Below the pieces are notes generated by a model. The model saw only the letters and a list, made by a program, of their open reading frames with translations, was not told the origin of the DNA and did no database searches. A program made the translations under genes and the position numbers. A stretch of DNA of 8,698 bases, taken from JAENVT01 sp031373785. Its GTDB lineage: Bacteria > Actinomycetota > Acidimicrobiia > Acidimicrobiales > Ilumatobacteraceae. The stretch's first letter is position 1, and every line of letters starts with the position of its first letter. Location: NCBI GenBank assembly GCA_031373785.1, contig JANMNE010000102.1:1-8698 (forward strand), written 5' to 3'. Of the stretch, positions 6,001 to 8,698 are shown in pieces.

Positions 6001-6181
6001 GACCACTGGGGCGACGTTCGACCCGGCCGGCCTGGGCGACACCTTCACCAACGGTGGCGGTGGCCTCTACACGATGACCTTGGTCGGCGCTCCTCAGCCG
6101 GCCGCAGGGCCAGTGCTGTTCGTTCGGTCGAACCTGGGCAGCACCAGCCCCGGACACGCCTTGGACCGTGTTCGGGCGTAG
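3023..6181 (+). CDS. Giant secreted protein with novel N-terminal domain and Ig/PKD-like modules
   Basis: Exported protein of 1052 residues from ATG 3023. A long basic N-region leads to a hydrophobic core (VVAALALVGGLPVLL, about 32-46) and possible cleavage after VSA or VANA. Residues about 70-560 form a domain of unknown function: FDITGFLQDAKLD (from 70), EVGDYINFAGTL (about 328-339), YISAHTI (347), RWRFRPP (about 442-448) and FLPPTREVRA (471), with paired cysteines suggesting disulphides. From memory, similar sequences occur in secreted proteins of bacteria and fungi without a known function. Next come four Ig/PKD-like modules in A-B-A-B order (about 569-953). A C-terminal domain of about 100 residues (ITNAEYRTGKQRLILTATSS) ends the protein. 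No LPXTG signal or C-terminal membrane helix is present, so it is probably released or held non-covalently. Upstream lie dyads and regulator-like repeats; a stem terminator follows. Adhesion or matrix function is inference only. Confidence 0.88.
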   Translation: MNALSGLVRRASFEGRSLRAPRHRASRKVRVVAALALVGGLPVLLDHVSAAILPPAAPVANAVLPSSTQFDITGFLQDAKLDQTCVAAAGANLDANGFPQAAHCGGAMQLNGHAIVVPAETIVILPASALSWQELFAQAPAPYGPSQTGMAMSDNPKPLTTYEFQAVGNRVLDPTNADPAKRDRYIAGLVHATQQDLNAGAGYINYMDYTSGEMRVGGVLGDPTTGARVRLNDPANPTSAGGGRYGRAMSPDGRLMVDQDNPTIASATGFPMCFPRTDPLVGDDSLCPRSNRPVDPTTGTFASLIQMSDPANLPLGGALDPRVQAPMEVGDYINFAGTLIADAAGTYISAHTITNNTAIYTAPGTNPAYVSIEVGLLGTGGLTVFGAGEAAIRTKFEGMTTDSTRGIHLYGVDVNPNGSTSDRDWGTIMPDPGPPNGAVRGRWRFRPPCLTFGSVPTKPDKECVFGPGNGFLPPTREVRAVVEGLQSQNPANPQAATSANGIFYGQYHAPIGEYIFPENIPGKPIVENNFNTIPFLAQGGYTSFSGLLAGQLDPWPSNIVPPPVCTAPPQANAGGPYLVASGGTVALAGSSTGKVPTFLWAAPASGSLSSLTTAAPVFTAPVVGVNTVINLSLTATNSCGTTTATTTVAVGAALAPSVGPIAPTSVVSGSAGTLAVSGSDPNVPAATPLTFTATQSGGAPVLTGIAVSQNGPTGANVTFTAPVGVAVNTDVTLSVTATNAAGVSSASVTATITITPAVVGVAPVANAGGPYTVSSGGTVTLAGSSTGTAPLSFGWAATAPGTLSNLAIANPVYTAPSVAVDTTVNLSLTVTNGVGSSTVTSTVLVKAALAPTVAPISPVSVFSGANGAFTVSGADPNTPALVPLVFTATQAPAVLTAFGVTTLTGTTASVHFTAPILPPGQTTPTVVQVTVTATNSLGVASAPVTTTVTVNPVPDSVAITNAEYRTGKQRLILTATSSVISPNVTLRLLPYLTTTGATFDPAGLGDTFTNGGGGLYTMTLVGAPQPAAGPVLFVRSNLGSTSPGHALDRVRA
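4727..5881 (+). repeat. Internal tandem duplication of two Ig/PKD-like modules (A-B-A-B)
   Basis: Module A begins with P-Q/V-ANAGGPY followed by SGGTV-LAGSSTG at residues 569 and 763. Module B begins with AALAP-V-PI-P at residues 652 and 847. The A copies are offset by 582 bp and the B copies by 585 bp, about 194-195 residues. The DNA copies differ mostly by synonymous or conservative changes, so the duplication is not recent but is clear. Confidence 0.8.
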
Positions 6182-6199
6182 TTCCGAAGGCAATTTGTA

Positions 6200-6236
6200 C
6201 GGAAGGGAGCCGGGTCGTTGGCTCGGCTCCCTTCCG
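6200..6236 (+). terminator. Stem-loop terminator after giant secreted protein gene
   Basis: CGGAAGGGAGCCG (6200-6212) is perfectly complementary to CGGCTCCCTTCCG (6224-6236), giving a 13-bp GC-rich stem that starts 18 nt after the TAG stop. Inner pairs can extend it to a loop of about 5 nt. No U-run follows, which is common for actinobacterial terminators. Confidence 0.8.
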
Positions 6237-6292
6237 CGTCCCTATCCTGCAATCGTGTTCGCTCGGTCACCTCTCGCCGCGAACGGGCCGTC

Positions 6293-6721
6293 GTGAACAG
6301 ACCGTCGCCCGCCGTGCTGTTCGTGATCGTGGTGGCCGCGGCCGTCCCGTTCCTCGACCTCGGTGGCGATGCCTCCGGCGGGGCGACGTCGGCGGTCGGC
6401 GCGGTGACGACCTCGACCTCGATCTCGGTCGACTCGTTGGCCTCGTCGCTGCCGACCGCACCCACGGTTGCGCCCGCGGTCGTGACCATCGTGGGGACCA
6501 TCAATCGGCTCCTCCCCGATGGCGAGGTGGTGATGAACGACGGGCAGGCCGACTACACCGTCGGGATGTCGGCGACCACGAAGATCCGCAACCTGCGCGG
6601 CAACGAGGTCACCCATGATTTCATCCAGCTCGGCGCCCAGATCCAGGTCTCTGGAACGCTCACCGGGTCGAGGATCCTCGACCCGACGGTCCTGATCCCC
6701 ACCGTCCTCGACAAACCCTGA
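6293..6721 (+). CDS. Small secreted protein with OB-like (DUF5666-type) domain
   Basis: Predicted exported protein of 142 residues, function not known. The start GTG 6293 places a short N-region directly before a hydrophobic segment (AVLFVIVVAAAVPFL, about 7-21). The in-frame TTG at 6218 lies inside the terminator stem-loop of the upstream gene and would add a poor leader, so it is rejected, although no strong ribosome site marks GTG 6293 either. A Ser/Thr/Ala-rich linker (about 25-62) is followed by a beta-rich domain (about 65-140): VTIVGTINRLLPDGEVVMND, then TKIRNLRG and IQVSGTLTGSRIL. The order 'generic strand, turn, strand, T-x-I-R, V-x-GT' resembles DUF5666 and other OB-fold lipoprotein-like domains. 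No lipobox cysteine is seen; the mature part could stay anchored by the uncleaved helix. It appears monocistronic, with stem-loops on both sides. Confidence 0.66.
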   Translation: MNRPSPAVLFVIVVAAAVPFLDLGGDASGGATSAVGAVTTSTSISVDSLASSLPTAPTVAPAVVTIVGTINRLLPDGEVVMNDGQADYTVGMSATTKIRNLRGNEVTHDFIQLGAQIQVSGTLTGSRILDPTVLIPTVLDKP

Positions 6722-6741
6722 TCGAGCGGAGCGGCCAAAAG

Positions 6742-6790
6742 GAAGTGCGTACTTTCGATGCGGGACGTCCGTGCCGAAAGTACGCACTTC
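6742..6790. terminator. Perfect 16-bp inverted repeat, terminator or dispersed palindrome
   Basis: GAAGTGCGTACTTTCG (6742-6757) is exactly complementary to CGAAAGTACGCACTTC (6775-6790) across a 17-nt loop that contains the palindrome GGACGTCC (6763-6770). It lies 20 nt after the stop of the small secreted protein and about 50 nt before the next gene, so a terminator role is natural. The left arm is preceded by AAAA and the right arm is not followed by a T-run. The unusually long perfect arms also fit a repeated palindromic element. Confidence 0.6.
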
Positions 6791-6815
6791 GCCCGGCGAC
6801 GAGTCATCGTCTGAC

Positions 6816-6842
6816 TCGGCTCGTCTGTAAGGTGCGAGCCGA
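6816..6842 (+). promoter_or_regulatory. Hairpin with Shine-Dalgarno in loop, abutting oxidoreductase start
   Basis: TCGGCTCG (6816-6823) pairs with CGAGCCGA (6835-6842), an 8-bp stem whose last base is the A of the start codon. The 11-nt loop carries the ribosome site AAGGTG (6829-6834). A competing hairpin CGAGTC/GACTCG (6800-6805/6813-6818) overlaps its left arm by 3 nt. This could tune translation or be a DNA operator; no riboswitch class is recognised. Confidence 0.35.
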
Positions 6843-7810
6843 TGAGACTGGCAATCGTCGGAGCCGGTGGGATGGGCTCGTTCCACGGCCGTACCCTCGC
6901 GGCACTGCCGGGTGTCGAGATCGTGGCGATCGCCGACCCTCGCGTCGCCGCGGCCCAATCGCTGTGCGAGGAGGTCGGCGGCACGCCGACGATCGATGGC
7001 CTCGCCGTCGCGTCGATGTCGGACCTCGACGGGCTCGTGATTGCGTCGCCGGAAGACTCCCACGCCTCGCTGGTGCACGCGGCGTTGGCCAAGGGAACAC
7101 AGATCCTGTGCGAGAAGCCGCTGGCCGTCGGCGTGGATGCCTGCCGTCGGATCGTCGATGCGGAGATCGCCGTCGGCCGGCGCTTCCTACAACTCGGCCT
7201 GATGCGTGTGTACGACCCGGCCCACGTGCAGCTGGCGACCGAGGCCGATCTCCTGGGAGCACTGCACCACATCCGTTGCGTGCATCGCAATGTTCACGAT
7301 GTTCGCCGAACTGCGCAGCTGGTGTTGAACCAATCGGTGGTCCACGACATCCACACGTTGCGTTGGCTGTCGGGTCGTGAGATCACACGGGTGACGACGA
7401 TCGTGACGCCGAACGCCGATCACGTCGAGCACCTGTTGGTCACCGCCGAGTTCGACGGCGGCGGCCATGGCACGGTCGAGTTCAGCGAGCACAGCTTCGC
7501 GTACGAGGTGACGGTCGAGGTCGAGGCGGAGCTCGGCGGTGTCGCCTTGGCGCCGGTCATGCGCCCGACGCTGCGACGCGATGGTGCGTCGGGCGTCAAC
7601 ATCGGAACCGATTGGTTCGGGCGGTTTGCCGAGGCCTACCGAATCGAAGATGCGGTGTGGCTCGACTCGTTGCACCAACACACCGCGGCGGGCCCGTCGG
7701 CCTGGGACGGCTTGGTCGCCGAGCACGTGGTCGAGGGAGCAATCCAGTCCGTGCTCACTCGACAGCCGGTCGACATCGCCCGGTTCGACACGCCCGACCT
7801 GTACCGGTGA
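6842..7810 (+). CDS. Gfo/Idh/MocA-family NAD(P)-dependent oxidoreductase
   Basis: Cytoplasmic dehydrogenase of 322 residues, the usual size for the family, probably acting on a sugar, inositol or related polyol. The Rossmann domain has GAGGMG (7-12), Asp32 after the second strand (IADP, which favours NAD over NADP), SPEDSH (69-74) and the hallmark CEKPLA (90-95) whose Lys92 is the expected catalytic lysine. The C-terminal domain has the substrate helix NQSVVHDIHTLRWL (163-176) with His168 in the usual histidine position. Four residues before it, where inositol dehydrogenases have Asp, this protein has Gln164 next to Asn163. The substrate cannot be read from the sequence. AAGGTG lies 7 nt before ATG 6842. 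The gene overlaps the next by 4 nt (GTGA), so both are probably made together. Confidence 0.87.
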   Translation: MRLAIVGAGGMGSFHGRTLAALPGVEIVAIADPRVAAAQSLCEEVGGTPTIDGLAVASMSDLDGLVIASPEDSHASLVHAALAKGTQILCEKPLAVGVDACRRIVDAEIAVGRRFLQLGLMRVYDPAHVQLATEADLLGALHHIRCVHRNVHDVRRTAQLVLNQSVVHDIHTLRWLSGREITRVTTIVTPNADHVEHLLVTAEFDGGGHGTVEFSEHSFAYEVTVEVEAELGGVALAPVMRPTLRRDGASGVNIGTDWFGRFAEAYRIEDAVWLDSLHQHTAAGPSAWDGLVAEHVVEGAIQSVLTRQPVDIARFDTPDLYR

Positions 7811-8505
7811 CCACGCTCACCGGAGTTCGCCGGCGAGCCCACACCATGTTGATGCGGCTCTACGGCCCTTGGGCGGTCCGGCGCATCCGGCGTCGGCGGT
7901 CATGGCGTTGGAAGGGACTCACGCTCGAGGTTCCCATCGGTGTGTTCCATCCCGGGCTGTTCTTCTCGAGCGGAGTGCTGGCCGCCCAGATCGAGCGCAT
8001 GCAGCTCGGTGGCCGGTCAGTGCTCGACGTCGGTTGTGGGACCGGTGTGCTGTCGTTGGTCGCGGCCCGCGCCGGCGCCGTGGCGACAGCGATCGACCTC
8101 AACCCACACGCTGTGAACACCACCATCGACAACGCCGCTGCCAACGGTCTGACCGTCGAGGTGATGCAGTCCGACTTGTTCGAGGGGTTGCGGGATCGGC
8201 GTTTCGATCTGATCGTGGTCAACCCGCCGTTCTTCGCCAAGGATCCCGTCGACGATGCAGAGCGAGCCTGGTTCGCCGGCGCCGACCTCGGCTACTTCGA
8301 GCGCCTCTTCGCCGGGTTGGGTGATCACATGGCAGAGCGTCCGCACCCCGGATCAGCGTTGATGGTGTTGAGCGAGGGCTGCGACATGCAGACGATCTCC
8401 GCAGCGGCAACCCGCCATCAATTCCGGCTCACCATCGTGGAGCGGCGACGCGAATGGCTGGGCGTGCAGGTCGTGTGGCAGATCGAGCAGGTCGTGCCTG
8501 CGTGA
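7807..8505 (+). CDS. HemK-like class I SAM-dependent methyltransferase
   Basis: Methyltransferase of 232 residues from GTG 7807, which overlaps the upstream stop by 4 nt; the longer in-frame extension from 7612 is a shadow of the oxidoreductase gene. A basic N-region (VRRIRRRRSWRW, 24-35) precedes GVFHPGLFFSSGVLAAQIER (45-64). Motif I is VLDVGCGTG (72-80), the adenosine-binding acidic residue is Asp97 (AIDLNP), and the catalytic-type motif IV is NPPFF (139-143). NPP-F/Y is used by enzymes that methylate amide or exocyclic amino nitrogens (glutamine in PrmC, guanine in RsmC, adenine). The downstream KDP...AWFAGADLGYFERLFAGL resembles a group of uncharacterised HemK-like proteins, as I recall them. 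PrmC has a separate N-terminal helical domain, missing here, so this is not ordinary PrmC. The substrate is unknown; pairing with an oxidoreductase hints at a small-molecule or modification pathway. Confidence 0.85.
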   Translation: MTTLTGVRRRAHTMLMRLYGPWAVRRIRRRRSWRWKGLTLEVPIGVFHPGLFFSSGVLAAQIERMQLGGRSVLDVGCGTGVLSLVAARAGAVATAIDLNPHAVNTTIDNAAANGLTVEVMQSDLFEGLRDRRFDLIVVNPPFFAKDPVDDAERAWFAGADLGYFERLFAGLGDHMAERPHPGSALMVLSEGCDMQTISAAATRHQFRLTIVERRREWLGVQVVWQIEQVVPA

Positions 8506-8591
8506 CGGGAAACACGTTCCCACGCGGGCGGCGATAGCGTTCTGCGTGGCTCGCTGAATCTGGCGGGCCGTTTTCATGAGATGAGAGACAG
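8506..8591 (+). promoter_or_regulatory. Leader/promoter region of the cold-shock gene
   Basis: The 86 bp between the methyltransferase stop and the cold-shock start hold a short dyad GGGAA-ACACG-TTCCC (8507-8521), a TAGCGT sequence at 8535-8540 that could be a -10 element, and GAGAG at 8583-8587 as a ribosome site. Two ATGs (8576, 8581) are out of frame with the cold-shock protein, and the first opens only a two-codon frame (ATG AGA TGA). No clear T-rich terminator follows the methyltransferase gene. Confidence 0.35.
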
Positions 8592-8698
8592 TTGACTACA
8601 GGTACCGTGAAGTTCTTCAATGCCGAGAAGGGCTTTGGATTTATCGCACGTGAGGGTGGCGAAGACGTTTTCGTTCACTACTCCAACATCCAAGGCGA
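8592..8698 (+). CDS. Cold-shock protein, CspA family (N-terminal part, runs off right edge)
   Basis: The first 35 residues of a small nucleic-acid-binding cold-shock-domain protein, which acts as RNA chaperone in the cytoplasm; full members have about 65-70 residues, so about half is present. TGTVKFFNAEKGFGFI (3-18) includes the RNP1 motif KGFGFI, and DVFVHYSNI (25-33) includes RNP2 (VFVHYS). Phe8/Phe9, Phe15, Phe17, Phe27 and His29 are the aromatic and histidine residues expected on the binding face. The start is TTG 8592, supported by GAGAG 5 nt before it and by the common MTTGTVK beginning of actinobacterial homologues; GTG 8607 is too far inside the domain. Confidence 0.93.
   Translation, partial: MTTGTVKFFNAEKGFGFIAREGGEDVFVHYSNIQG

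Noticed and set aside
5882..6181. Cell-wall sorting signal at the C-terminus of the giant protein
   Set aside because: There is no LPXTG-like motif, terminal hydrophobic helix or basic tail. The end is a folded-looking domain finishing in ALDRVRA.
6218..6292. TTG start giving a 167-residue form of the small secreted protein
   Set aside because: The codon lies inside the loop of the terminator of the preceding gene. GTG 6293 places the hydrophobic export segment at the N-terminus.
6842..7810. Naming the oxidoreductase iolG
   Set aside because: The family is clear, but the substrate-determining Asp is replaced and no inositol catabolism genes are present, so the specific name is not supported.
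1..8698. tRNA, rRNA, CRISPR array or phage genes
   Set aside because: I saw no tRNA-like cloverleaf, no regularly spaced identical repeats and no integrase, transposase or phage structural motifs.

Overview
The window looks like chromosomal DNA of a high-GC actinobacterium. The GC-rich codon use, GTG/TTG starts, GTGA start-stop overlaps, KdpDE-like two-component pair and actinobacterial-type secreted proteins all point that way. The combination of a secreted haem-peroxidase gene and a very large secreted Ig/PKD-type protein reminds me of Acidimicrobiia (Ilumatobacter-like), but that placement is recall, not proof.

Layout. The left edge (1-360, minus strand) holds the first 120 codons of a secreted peroxidase-family protein that runs out of the window. 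A divergent intergenic region of about 300 bp with a near-perfect dyad separates it from a plus-strand sensor kinase (659-1786) and an OmpR/KdpE-type response regulator (1783-2523), which overlap by 4 nt. A 499-bp gene-poor stretch (2524-3022) follows. It contains a decayed minus-strand fragment of an AMP-binding acyl-CoA ligase, a 13-bp direct repeat, a 9-bp inverted repeat, 11-bp-spaced CTTTACC repeats and a strong 13-bp-arm hairpin. It leads into a 1052-residue secreted protein (3023-6181) with an N-terminal domain of unknown function, an A-B-A-B array of Ig/PKD-like modules and a distinct C-terminal domain. A perfect 13-bp stem terminator closes this gene.

The right part has a small secreted OB-like protein (6293-6721), a perfect 16-bp inverted repeat, a translationally coupled pair made of a Gfo/Idh/MocA oxidoreductase and a HemK-like methyltransferase (6842-8505), and the start of a cold-shock protein gene (8592 to the edge).

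How it may work together (inference). The kinase and regulator sit between two genes for exported proteins. A motif, (G/C)(T/G)ACCAATGG, occurs in the peroxidase/kinase divergent region and twice upstream of the giant protein. Together with the CTTTACC repeats it suggests that the pair controls an extracellular programme (peroxidase plus giant Ig-like surface protein). This is the best candidate in the window for an undescribed system. Nothing in the sequence proves it, and the kinase signal and the biochemical role of the giant protein remain unknown.
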